Shown here: piece after piece, positions 1 to 6,849 of the stretch
Numbering within the stretch: position 1 is the first letter of the stretch
Layout: each line of letters begins with the position of its first letter
Assembly: GCA_022361155.1 (NCBI GenBank)
Contig: JAKSBK010000556.1
Span: forward strand, 1-35,427
Length of the DNA: 35,427 nt
DNA from: Pseudomonadota bacterium
GTDB taxonomy: Bacteria > Myxococcota_A > Polyangia > Polyangiales > JAKSBK01
Direction of reading: 5' to 3'
The notes under the pieces: generated by a model
What the model was told of the DNA's origin: nothing
Databases searched by the model: none
The model's input: the letters and a program-made list of their open reading frames with translations, nothing else
Position numbers and translations under genes: made by a program

Positions 1-406
1 GCACACCTCCGAGCAGCACTGCGGCTTCTGCGGCAGCGTGTGCCAGTTCCCCAATGCGAGCGAGGATTGCATCAGCGGCGTCTGCACCCTCACCAACTGC
101 TCGAGCGGCCGCTTCAACTGCGACGGCAACCCGTTCAACGGCTGCGAGTCGACCTTCCCCTGCCCCCACATCGGCGGTCAAGGTCAGTGCCAGCCGGGCA
201 GAGCGAACTGCGACTTCGTCGGCAGCTGCGAAACCAACCTGCTCACGTCAGAGCAAAACTGCGGCTTTTGCGGAGCCGTTTGTCAGCTGCCGCGCGCCAA
301 CGAACGCTGCGTCAGCGGCATCTGCACCATCACCAGCTGCAACTCGGGTTGGAACGACTGCGACCGCAATCCCTTAAACGGCTGCGAGCGCCAGGGACCC
401 TGTTGA
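1..406 (+). CDS. Cys-rich repeat protein, 3' end only
   Basis: The reading frame is already open at the left window edge (first full codon at base 2) and ends with TGA at 404-406, so only the C-terminal ~134 residues are present. Two copies of a roughly 75-residue Cys-rich unit are visible. Each has a CGFCG core followed by VCQ, a C-x4-C pair and a DCD/NCDGNP segment ending in NGCE. This spacing (NCGxCG, then 'DCDGNPxNGCE') is common in large exported or lipid-anchored Myxococcota proteins of unknown role. The cysteines are probably disulfide-bonded outside the cytoplasm, which is an inference. No catalytic motif is seen. The N-terminus, and with it any signal peptide, lies outside the window. 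It is convergent with the nucleotidase gene 36 bp downstream. Confidence 0.75.
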   Translation, partial: HTSEQHCGFCGSVCQFPNASEDCISGVCTLTNCSSGRFNCDGNPFNGCESTFPCPHIGGQGQCQPGRANCDFVGSCETNLLTSEQNCGFCGAVCQLPRANERCVSGICTITSCNSGWNDCDRNPLNGCERQGPC

Positions 407-442
407 TTCGGGGCGCCCGCACGGCTCGAGCCGCGGGGCTGG

Positions 443-1930
443 TCACTCGTGCGCCATGCGATGGCGCGGGCCCTGGAAGTAATGCTCGGGCCAGTAGCGC
501 GCAAGATTGGTGACTCGAGCGGTGTACAGGCAAGCGTAGCTTTCTACCTGCTCGCCGAAGCTCGAAAGCTCCGAGCCTGCTTTGAAGACCGAGCCCCAAA
601 ACGGGTGAAAAGCGCGTTCCACGCGCTCCGCGAGGTCGCTGTACTCCTGTTCGTGGGCACGTGTCTGCGCGCGAAGGCGCTCGAGGCTGCGCCGCAGGCG
701 CAGGCGCGCGGCGTCAAGCTCTGCGCGTCGTTCGTCGGGCGCCGCGTCCAACCGGCGCTGCAGTGCCTTGGACACGCCTTGGCGTTCGCGCATGGCGTCC
801 AGCAGCGCATAGCGACGCGTCTCGATGGAGTCCATACGGGAGACGTCCCGCGCGCAGCGTTCCACCGCTTCAAGCTCGTCGTCCATTTCCTGGATGATCA
901 TGAGCGTGCGCCAGGCGCTGCCCTTTTTCGCGCGCAGCACGTCACCGTAGATATGATCGCCCACGTACAGGACGCGATCCCCCCCCATGCCAGCAAGCCG
1001 CTCGAACTCGACGATGCCGCCGCCCTCGTAAATGCAGCCACGCACGAGCTCGCTTACCTCGGCCTTGCGCGGCATGCCGATTTGCCGGAGGGGGTTTCGC
1101 TCCGTGAAGAACGCCGGCTTGGCGGCGGAGGTCACCACGATGTCGAAGTAGCTCGACCAGCTGGGGTAGTCCGCACGCCCCTCACCAAGCAGGAATCGCA
1201 TGACCGCTTCGGTGTAGCAGGCATCGGAGTTGGTCAGCAGGAACGTGCGCTTGCCGGCGCTACGAAGCCGGTGCAGCATGCGGGGGAGCTCGGGATCGGC
1301 AATCAGGAAGCGCGGCAGATCTTGGACGATGCGGTCCTTGATACTGCCGTCCCGATGTGCCTCGTCGATGCACGCGCGCACGTCGTCAAAGAGCCTCGCG
1401 TAGTCCAGCTTCGCGCCGTCGAGATCGAGCGCATCGACCACGGCCGCGAACACGGTAACCTCGCTGAGGGCGAACAACGTGTCGATGGAGTGGTAGCGCT
1501 TGATTCCTGGACGCACGGGGCGGCCCTTGTAGCAGCGGCTACGCGCCTCCTTGTCGAGCTGGCGCGTGCCGTGAAAGGCTCGCTTCACGTAACGGTAGCG
1601 GTCGGTCTTCAGGATATTGCCGAGCTTTCGGTCCACCAAAAGCCCCCGGATGGGGAAGTTCGGCTGGTATTTCATGGTAAGCAGGGCCCGCGGGTAGCCC
1701 CGGGCGACCAGCTTGCTCGCGGTCGCCTCGATGCTCAGGCGGTCCATGGCTCGCTGGTTGTAGATCGCCAGGGTATAGTCCATGTCGAACCCGATCAGCT
1801 GAATCTGCTGCATGCGCAGGTTGCGGTTGCAGTAGATGCGCTGCACACGCGGGGGCAGATCGGGAACCTGCGCGGCCAGGGCGGTGTCTGGAAGCGGCAG
1901 CAGCAGCTGCGCGGGCGGCGATCCCGTCAT
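443..1930 (-). CDS. HAD-superfamily purine-type 5'-nucleotidase (HAD-IG family)
   Basis: The 495-residue protein belongs to the HAD-IG 5'-nucleotidase family, whose characterised eukaryotic relative is the cytosolic IMP/GMP-preferring 5'-nucleotidase. The expected reaction is dephosphorylation of purine nucleoside monophosphates in the cytosol. HAD motif I is DMDYT at residues 49-53 (nucleophile Asp49, acid/base Asp51). Motif II is in FLLTNSD and motif IV is in VLYVGDHIYGD. The last ~130 residues are Arg/Glu-rich and probably coiled-coil. Start: an upstream GTG at 1939 is in frame, but ATG 1930 has AGGTGG about 6 nt before it and is preferred. The gene lies downstream of rplU-rpmA on the same strand, separated by two hairpins. 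The long plus-strand ORF opposite it is a GC-rich shadow. Substrate is inferred from family only. Confidence 0.88.
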   Translation of the reverse strand: MTGSPPAQLLLPLPDTALAAQVPDLPPRVQRIYCNRNLRMQQIQLIGFDMDYTLAIYNQRAMDRLSIEATASKLVARGYPRALLTMKYQPNFPIRGLLVDRKLGNILKTDRYRYVKRAFHGTRQLDKEARSRCYKGRPVRPGIKRYHSIDTLFALSEVTVFAAVVDALDLDGAKLDYARLFDDVRACIDEAHRDGSIKDRIVQDLPRFLIADPELPRMLHRLRSAGKRTFLLTNSDACYTEAVMRFLLGEGRADYPSWSSYFDIVVTSAAKPAFFTERNPLRQIGMPRKAEVSELVRGCIYEGGGIVEFERLAGMGGDRVLYVGDHIYGDVLRAKKGSAWRTLMIIQEMDDELEAVERCARDVSRMDSIETRRYALLDAMRERQGVSKALQRRLDAAPDERRAELDAARLRLRRSLERLRAQTRAHEQEYSDLAERVERAFHPFWGSVFKAGSELSSFGEQVESYACLYTARVTNLARYWPEHYFQGPRHRMAHE

Positions 1931-1939
1931 GCCAACCAC

Positions 1940-1983
1940 CTAGCCTGAAACTACCGTTTCCGGCTAGTGCTCGCTGCGCGAGC
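1940..1983 (-). terminator. Two adjacent hairpins between rpmA and the nucleotidase gene
   Basis: The first hairpin (1940-1967) has arms CTAGCC/GGCTAG, one mismatch, then GAAAC/GTTTC around a TACC loop. The second (1969-1983) has GCTCGC/GCGAGC around TGC. They lie between the rpmA stop and the nucleotidase ribosome-binding site. No T-run follows, so this could be an intrinsic-like terminator/attenuator or an mRNA-processing site. The ribosome-binding site of the next gene abuts the first arm. Confidence 0.45.
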
Positions 1984-2033
1984 TTGGTGGCGGTAAGCCG
2001 TGGTCGAAGCGAGCACCCACGGTGACCGGTTGC

Positions 2034-2318
2034 TTATCCTGAACCGACGCCTTGGGGCCCGGCCTCCAAGGGTTCCACGCTCACCCTCTTGCCGCGCCTG
2101 CCCCTGCGTTCGAAGCGTACGATGCCATCCACACGAGCCCACAGGGTGTAGTCCTTGCCGGTGCCCACGTTGAAACCGGCGTGCACGGTGGAGCCGACCT
2201 GCCGCACCAGGATGCTGCCGGCGGTCACTCGCTCACCGGAATAGACCTTGACGCCGCGGTACTGCGCGTTGGAGTCTCGGCCGTTTCGTGTCGCGCCCTG
2301 TCCCTTCTTGTGGGCCAT
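2034..2318 (-). CDS. rpmA: Large ribosomal subunit protein bL27
   Basis: This 94-residue protein is bL27, a component of the 50S subunit near the peptidyl-transferase centre. It begins [16 protein letters not shown], close to the family's MAHKKGxGSxxNGRDS start, and carries the downstream core [18 protein letters not shown] and [17 protein letters not shown]. The N-terminus is the plain form without the cleavable extension seen in Firmicutes. It is 3 bp downstream of rplU, the standard bL21-bL27 pair, and is presumably cotranscribed with it. The gene obgE, which often follows, is absent; a nucleotidase gene follows instead. The C-terminal ~10 residues are a short Gly/Pro tail beyond the conserved fold. 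Confidence 0.97.
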   Translation of the reverse strand: MAHKKGQGATRNGRDSNAQYRGVKVYSGERVTAGSILVRQVGSTVHAGFNVGTGKDYTLWARVDGIVRFERRGRRGKRVSVEPLEAGPQGVGSG

Positions 2319-2321
2319 CGC

Positions 2322-2708
2322 TTACTCCGCTGACTTTCGCGCCGGATCCCCAACCGCAGCATCCCGAACCGCAGCATCCCGAACCGCGGCCGAGTCCCGA
2401 ATTGCTGTCACCCTGAGCTCCGTGTAGGGCTGCCGGTGACCCGCCTTGCGCCGGTAGTTCTTACGCCGCTTCAGCTTGTAGACCACGATCTTGCGAGCGC
2501 GATCCTGAGCCACGACCTCGGTTGCGACGCTAGCGCCGGGCACGCTCGGGGTGCCGACACAGGTGCGCGCACCCCCCAGCATGAGCACCTCGTCGAAGTC
2601 CACGGCGCCGCCTACCTGTACCGGCAGCTTCTCCACGCGTATGCGGTCGCCTTCGCACACCCGGTACTGCTTGCCCCCCGACTTGATCACAGCGTACTTG
2701 GTCGCCAT
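2322..2708 (-). CDS. rplU: Large ribosomal subunit protein bL21 with repeat-bearing C-terminal tail
   Basis: This 128-residue protein is bL21, a 50S protein that binds 23S rRNA. It starts MATKYAVIKSGGKQYRV, the classic bL21 N-terminus, at ATG 2708; the frame is open farther upstream but those codons do not match the family. The core continues through VVYKLKRRKNYRRKAGHRQ and YTELRVTAI, which is where ordinary bL21 ends. About 25 further residues (RDSAAVRDAAVRDAAVGDP and onward) form an unusual tail encoded by a 15-bp tandem repeat. It is the first gene of the rplU-rpmA pair. Confidence 0.96.
   Translation of the reverse strand: MATKYAVIKSGGKQYRVCEGDRIRVEKLPVQVGGAVDFDEVLMLGGARTCVGTPSVPGASVATEVVAQDRARKIVVYKLKRRKNYRRKAGHRQPYTELRVTAIRDSAAVRDAAVRDAAVGDPARKSAE
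2346..2390 (-). repeat. Three 15-bp tandem repeats in the 3' end of rplU
   Basis: Plus-strand units are ATCCCCAACCGCAGC (2346-2360), ATCCCGAACCGCAGC (2361-2375) and ATCCCGAACCGCGGC (2376-2390), with a decayed fourth after them. Because the unit is five codons, expansion keeps the frame and produces the repeated pentapeptide AVRDA at the bL21 C-terminus. Confidence 0.85.
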
Positions 2709-2837
2709 CGCTCGAATCCCGTCGTCACCGTGGGGCACGCAGTGTACGAACAACGCCTCGCCTAGCAAGCAGAAACCGAACACCACGACGCAGCAAGCGC
2801 CGGGCCGTGCAGCGCGAAGTCGCCGGCCGATGCGGTA

Positions 2838-4142
2838 CTAGCGCTCCAGACGATCCAGCGCCGCCCGCGCTCTGGAATTCTCGGGATCGGCCTGCAGGGC
2901 CTTGCGGTACGCGTTGGTCGCCTTACCGCGATCACCAAGAATGTAGTACGCGCGCCCGAGCGCCGCATAAAAGCCCGAGCTGGGGCTGAGGCGTATGGCC
3001 TGCTGGTATGCCTTGATGGCGCCACGCGCGTCCCCCAGGGCCAGCTTCGAAGCGCCCAGCCCGCCGTGCGCTCCTGGGTCGGACGGGCTTCGCCTTACCG
3101 CCCGGCGGTAGGCATCGGCCGCCTCCTGGTAGCGTGCAGCCTTGTAGTGCGCCAGGCCCTCGCTCTTCCACTTGGCGACCTCCTCCTGTGCAGTCGGGCG
3201 GCGGGGGGCAGCGGCTTTGGGCTCGGGGGTCCGTGACGCCTCACGGCGACTGGCGCGACGCTCTCGCCGTCGCTCCTCCCGGCTCGGACGCGCGGAGGCA
3301 CTGCGACGACGGCTGCTACGCGAGCTGGACCTGGCCCTCGAAGCGGCCCGCTCGGAACGAGCGGAACGGCGCTCGGTACGAGCCGCCGGGGCAGACTGTT
3401 CCGGGTCGTGCGTGCCGGCAGCGATGGGCTCGCCGGCGCCGTGCTCGCCGGCGCCGTGCTCGTCCGAGCCGCTGCGTGCAATGGGGGTTGCGGCCGGCGT
3501 TTCCTCTTCCACGACCTCGGGCTCACTAACGGCCGCGGCCGGCGTCGCGGGCGCGGTCTCCTCTTCTCCACCTGCAGCGAAAATGGCGATGGCTGCGGCC
3601 AGTACGATCGCGCCGCCCCCCACCGGAACCACCCAGCGCTTGAGTTGGCCGTCCGGCTTGAACGCGTCGCGCGAGACCGTTACGGTGGGCGAAGGCACCG
3701 CCTTGGCGGCCGGCGTGGCCGCCGGTTTGGCACGCGCCGCCGCGGGCATCCCAGGTGACGTCGCAGGACGACCCGCGGCGGGCCGCGGCAGGCCGCCCGG
3801 GCGCTCAAAGACCTCATCCCGGCGGTAAAGCGTCGTGTGCTCCTCCTCGCCCTCTTCACCCTCTTGCCAGCGCGACACGCCAGGCCGCGCCGCCGGAGTC
3901 GACGGAACCCGCGGAGGCGGCGGTAGGGGAGGATCGCCGGACGTGCCGCTTTTCGCCTGCTTGGCATCAACCCCACGCTCAAGCGACAATAGATCGGCGC
4001 CGTTCCCCTCGGCCTGCTTGGCCGTCTGCTTGGCGACATCCGCCTGAGCGCCTAGGATCTCGGCGGCCGACATGACCACCGTCTTGTCGTTTTCCTGGTT
4101 TGAGTCACTCACGCCGATTCCATGCTTGGAAAGTTCCGCCAT
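2838..4142 (-). CDS. Single-pass membrane protein with C-terminal TPR repeats
   Basis: The 434-residue protein has three parts. Residues 1-168 are a low-complexity cytoplasmic segment rich in Pro/Ala, including an acidic GEEGEEE patch. About 170-191 is one hydrophobic helix (VVPVGGGAIVLAAAIAIFAA). After it comes a long Ala/Glu/Arg/Ser-rich linker containing an EHGAG tandem repeat and many SR/RR pairs, and then about 100 residues of TPR-like helical pairs (YKAARYQEAADAYRRAV, LGDARGAIKAYQQAI, LGDRGKATNAYRKAL). TPRs usually mediate protein-protein contacts. Bitopic proteins with a disordered linker and distal TPRs are common in myxobacteria, but the partner cannot be read from sequence. Start ATG 4142 has GGAG about 9 nt upstream. 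It stands alone on the minus strand downstream of the GT-C gene. Confidence 0.82.
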   Translation of the reverse strand: MAELSKHGIGVSDSNQENDKTVVMSAAEILGAQADVAKQTAKQAEGNGADLLSLERGVDAKQAKSGTSGDPPLPPPPRVPSTPAARPGVSRWQEGEEGEEEHTTLYRRDEVFERPGGLPRPAAGRPATSPGMPAAARAKPAATPAAKAVPSPTVTVSRDAFKPDGQLKRWVVPVGGGAIVLAAAIAIFAAGGEEETAPATPAAAVSEPEVVEEETPAATPIARSGSDEHGAGEHGAGEPIAAGTHDPEQSAPAARTERRSARSERAASRARSSSRSSRRRSASARPSREERRRERRASRREASRTPEPKAAAPRRPTAQEEVAKWKSEGLAHYKAARYQEAADAYRRAVRRSPSDPGAHGGLGASKLALGDARGAIKAYQQAIRLSPSSGFYAALGRAYYILGDRGKATNAYRKALQADPENSRARAALDRLER

Positions 4143-4203
4143 GGCACTCCACAGGGGCGCGAACCGCTATCCCGGCCAAAGCCTGACAGGCTGTTGATGC
4201 TGG

Positions 4204-4222
4204 TCAGCCCCGCCAGGGCTGA
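4204..4222 (-). terminator. Hairpin downstream of the GT-C gene
   Basis: TCAGCCC (4204-4210) pairs perfectly with GGGCTGA (4216-4222) around CGCCA. It lies about 55 bp after the stop of the minus-strand glycosyltransferase gene and about 60 bp before the TPR gene start. There is no T-run, so terminator function is a suggestion only. Confidence 0.4.
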
Positions 4223-4277
4223 TATGGCAGGGTAGATCGTCAGCGCAGGCCGGTCAACGCGCATATGCCTACTTTTC

Positions 4278-5729
4278 CTACCTCAGCGGCAAGGGCCTGC
4301 CGGTGAGGTACCGCCGCAGCCACTGCGACTCGAAGGCCATCACGGCGAGCACGGGCGCATATTCCAGTGTCTTCAACATGGCCGGCTCGGTCCAACGGTG
4401 GGCGAGGACCCAGCCATCCAGGGGGGCATAAGCCAGTGCGGCGGTCGCCGACCAGACCAGCCCGGCGGTTCGCCGAGCCATGACCTCGAGCGGGATCAAC
4501 CACACCAGGTACCAGGGATGCACCTGAGGCGACAGCAGGAGCACCACGAGCACGAGGTTGCGGGTGGCCAGCACCGCGTCGCAGCCACAACGGGCGGCCC
4601 ACATGGCGTAGCCGAGCAGCAGCGCGAGCGCGAGCAGGCGCGCCAGCAACCCCGCCACATAATGCCGTGGCAGCAGCGCAACGTCGCCAAGCTGCTTCTT
4701 TTCCCCGACCAGCACTGCATGGGGATCGAGCGCGCTGGAGCGCAGGCGCGCCAGCAGCGTACGAAGCTCGCGCAGCTCGATTTGCCCGGGCGGCGAGCGG
4801 CGAGCATCGGCAGCCGCGTCGACCAGGCCACGGGTCAGGCGATCCAGCAACGCGAAAGCGGCTTCGTTTCCTCGCCAGCGCTGCGCGTAGTGCCCGAGGC
4901 CGGAGGATGTGCCGGCGTGCCCTTCCATCGCGAAGGGCGCGAAGGCCACGAGCGACAAGCCGAGCGCGAGGAGCCACGCCCGCCCGCCCGCCCGCGCCAG
5001 CAGAGGCACGAGCGCGAGCCCCACGAGCTTCAGCCCGCTCGCGATGCCCAGGAGCAGTGCACTGGAGCCTGGCCGACCGGACCCGAGCGCAAGGACAAAC
5101 GCGACCAGGGTCAACGCCACGGCCGTGTCGACGTGACCCCCCAGGGCCGATTCGGTCAGCGCCAGCGGGTTGAGGCCACACAGCAGCGCGGCACGCGTCG
5201 CGCGTTCGGTGGCCGCCGCAAAGACCAGCATGGCGCTCAGCAGGTGCAGCACCAGCGCCATCAGCTTGAAGATGCGCACGTCTTGCCAGAGCGCTGCGCA
5301 AAGGACGAAAAACGCCTCTGCCAGGGGGGGATAGACCGTTGGCACCTCGGGGTGGTTGATGCGCTGCCAGTCGGCGTTGCGCAGCGCCGCGAGCACCGGG
5401 TCGACCGGCGCGTGGGCATAGGGGTTGTGCCCGCTGAGGGTCACCCGCGCGTCCCACAGGTAGCGGTACACGTCGTCCGAAAGCGACACCGGGGCGAGCA
5501 CGAGGGCCGTCCCCGCGATCGCTGCGGCGGCAAACCCGAGGCCGAGGGCCTCGCGAGGCGCGACCAGCTCCGCACTCGAAGCCAGCCAAGCGTAGGGAAC
5601 GAAGGCCAGCGCCAGAAGCAGCGCGAGCGTGGAGGGGGCGGCGCCCGAGCCAGCCCCCCGCGCCAGGGCCAACAGCAACAGACAGGTCAGGCCGACGCTG
5701 CCCCACAGGGCGGCCCGCCCCCAACTCAC
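4278..5729 (-). CDS. Polytopic GT-C fold glycosyltransferase (GT87/DUF2029-like mannosyl- or arabinosyltransferase)
   Basis: The ~483-residue protein has about ten or more hydrophobic helices. The diagnostic part is the first periplasmic loop SLSDDVYRYLWDARV followed by GHNPYAHAP and later YPPLAEAFF. This pattern is typical of GT-C enzymes of the GT87/DUF2029 and alpha-mannopyranosyltransferase type, in which an acidic pair binds metal or the polyprenyl-phosphate sugar donor. The expected role is transfer of a sugar from a polyprenyl phosphate to a cell-envelope acceptor at the periplasmic face. Start is uncertain. GTG 5729 puts the first helix at the N-terminus, while the frame stays open to TTG 5852, which would add a 41-residue Arg-rich extension and run into the 14-bp repeats. 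Sugar and acceptor are unknown. Confidence 0.78.
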   Translation of the reverse strand: MSWGRAALWGSVGLTCLLLLALARGAGSGAAPSTLALLLALAFVPYAWLASSAELVAPREALGLGFAAAAIAGTALVLAPVSLSDDVYRYLWDARVTLSGHNPYAHAPVDPVLAALRNADWQRINHPEVPTVYPPLAEAFFVLCAALWQDVRIFKLMALVLHLLSAMLVFAAATERATRAALLCGLNPLALTESALGGHVDTAVALTLVAFVLALGSGRPGSSALLLGIASGLKLVGLALVPLLARAGGRAWLLALGLSLVAFAPFAMEGHAGTSSGLGHYAQRWRGNEAAFALLDRLTRGLVDAAADARRSPPGQIELRELRTLLARLRSSALDPHAVLVGEKKQLGDVALLPRHYVAGLLARLLALALLLGYAMWAARCGCDAVLATRNLVLVVLLLSPQVHPWYLVWLIPLEVMARRTAGLVWSATAALAYAPLDGWVLAHRWTEPAMLKTLEYAPVLAVMAFESQWLRRYLTGRPLPLR

Positions 5730-5848
5730 GCCGCCGTTGCACGCAACAAAGATGAGCCGCCGCCCCGGCAGGCATGCACCAGAACGAAACAGCGATCTCG
5801 GATTCGAGTTTGCACCTGAACGGTTTCGTCCGGATCGCCGTAGTTCAG

Positions 5849-5902
5849 ACAATACATGTCACACAATGCATGTCACACAATACATGTCAGGCAATACATG
5901 GA
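5849..5902. repeat. Four 14-bp tandem repeats in an AT-rich island between divergent genes
   Basis: Units end at 5860, 5874, 5888 and 5902 and follow the pattern ACACAATACATGTC, with ATGCAT in unit 2 and a diverged last unit. Each unit holds a palindromic ACATGT or TGCATG core. The block lies between the divergent GT-C and phosphopantetheinyl transferase genes and is far more AT-rich than its surroundings. Apart from it, the stretch 5903-6052 holds nothing I can name. Confidence 0.85.
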
Positions 5903-6052
5903 GGTGCACCTCCTGCGCCGCCGTGCCGTTGCCGAGCGGCGTCGGTCGCGCAAGGAGTCCGATGATGGGTCCCCCCGCGAAGCCCGGTCAAGGCCCCCGT
6001 TCGAGTCTCGGTCTGCCAGCCCTCGAGCATTCGAGCTCGAAGCTGGTGTCCG

Positions 6053-6736
6053 ATGCGGGCTAGCCTGCCCAGCATGCCGCCCTGGCGATCGATCGTGCCT
6101 GCCGATGTGGCCTGCGTGCAGCTGCGCGGCAAGCCCCTGCCGCTTTGCGCGCTGCTGCCCGAGGAAGAATCCAGCCTGGGCTTGGTGGCGCAGGTTCGCA
6201 GGCGCGAGTTCGCTGCGGGGCGCCACTGCGCGCGCGCTGCGCTAGCGCTGCTGGGCATCCATGGCGTCGCGCTGCCCATCGGTCCCAAGCGGGCCCCCGT
6301 CTGGCCCAGGGGCGGCGTCGGCAGCATCAGCCATACGCGCTCGTTTTGCGCTGCCGCGGTCGGTCCCGACTCCGTATACGCCGGCATCGGACTCGATGTG
6401 GAGGCGCGAGGCCGATTCACGCCGAAGCTATGGCGACAGGTCCTTGTTGACGCCGAAATCGCGTGCCTCGACGAGCTGGGAACCGCCGAGCGCGACGCCA
6501 GGGCCACCGCGCTTTTCTGCGCGCGCGAGGCGTTTTACAAGATGCAGTTTCCCGTGACCGGGGCGTGGGTCGGCTTTCACGATGTCCAAGTGCACGTCGG
6601 CCACGACGCGTTCGAGGTCGAGCTGCTGGTGGATGTGCCGCGCCTGGGTCGGCGTGGCAAGCGCTTTGGCGGCTGCTTGTGGTGGCATGATCCGGACCTC
6701 GTCTTCGCGGCCATGACCCTGCGTGCCCACGGCTGA
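6053..6736 (+). CDS. Sfp/EntD-type 4'-phosphopantetheinyl transferase
   Basis: The 227-residue protein should transfer the 4'-phosphopantetheine arm from CoA to a Ser of a carrier protein (ACP or PCP). The family signatures are in order: RREFAAGRHCARAAL at ~50-65, GSISHTRSF at ~90-98, GIGLDVE at 111-117 with the metal-binding Asp/Glu pair, and FCAREAFYK at 155-163, matching the F(S/C)AKEAxYK signature. Length matches EntD-like members. No NRPS, PKS or fatty-acid synthase gene is present in the window, so the carrier partner lies elsewhere. ATG 6053 is used; ATG 6074 (MPPWRS) is an equally possible start since neither has a strong ribosome-binding site. It is divergent from the GT-C gene across the 14-bp repeat block. 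Confidence 0.9.
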   Translation: MRASLPSMPPWRSIVPADVACVQLRGKPLPLCALLPEEESSLGLVAQVRRREFAAGRHCARAALALLGIHGVALPIGPKRAPVWPRGGVGSISHTRSFCAAAVGPDSVYAGIGLDVEARGRFTPKLWRQVLVDAEIACLDELGTAERDARATALFCAREAFYKMQFPVTGAWVGFHDVQVHVGHDAFEVELLVDVPRLGRRGKRFGGCLWWHDPDLVFAAMTLRAHG

Positions 6737-6849
6737 CCCGGAAGTGGGACAGCGCAAGCCGGGGTTGGGTCAGCGTCTCGATCCCGACTTGCCAGGGACC
6801 CTGCACGTTGGCAAGCTTGGGGCACCGGTCCAGACTTGGAGGTGGCGTG

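Noticed and set aside
449-1948. 499-residue open frame on plus opposite the nucleotidase gene
   Set aside because: It is a GC-rich antisense shadow; the minus strand shows intact HAD motifs and this frame has no recognisable domain.
4240-5819. Long frames on both strands over the GT-C gene
   Set aside because: They are low-complexity Arg/Ala/Gly translations typical of shadows; only the 4278-5729 minus frame shows membrane helices and the DDVYRYLWD motif.
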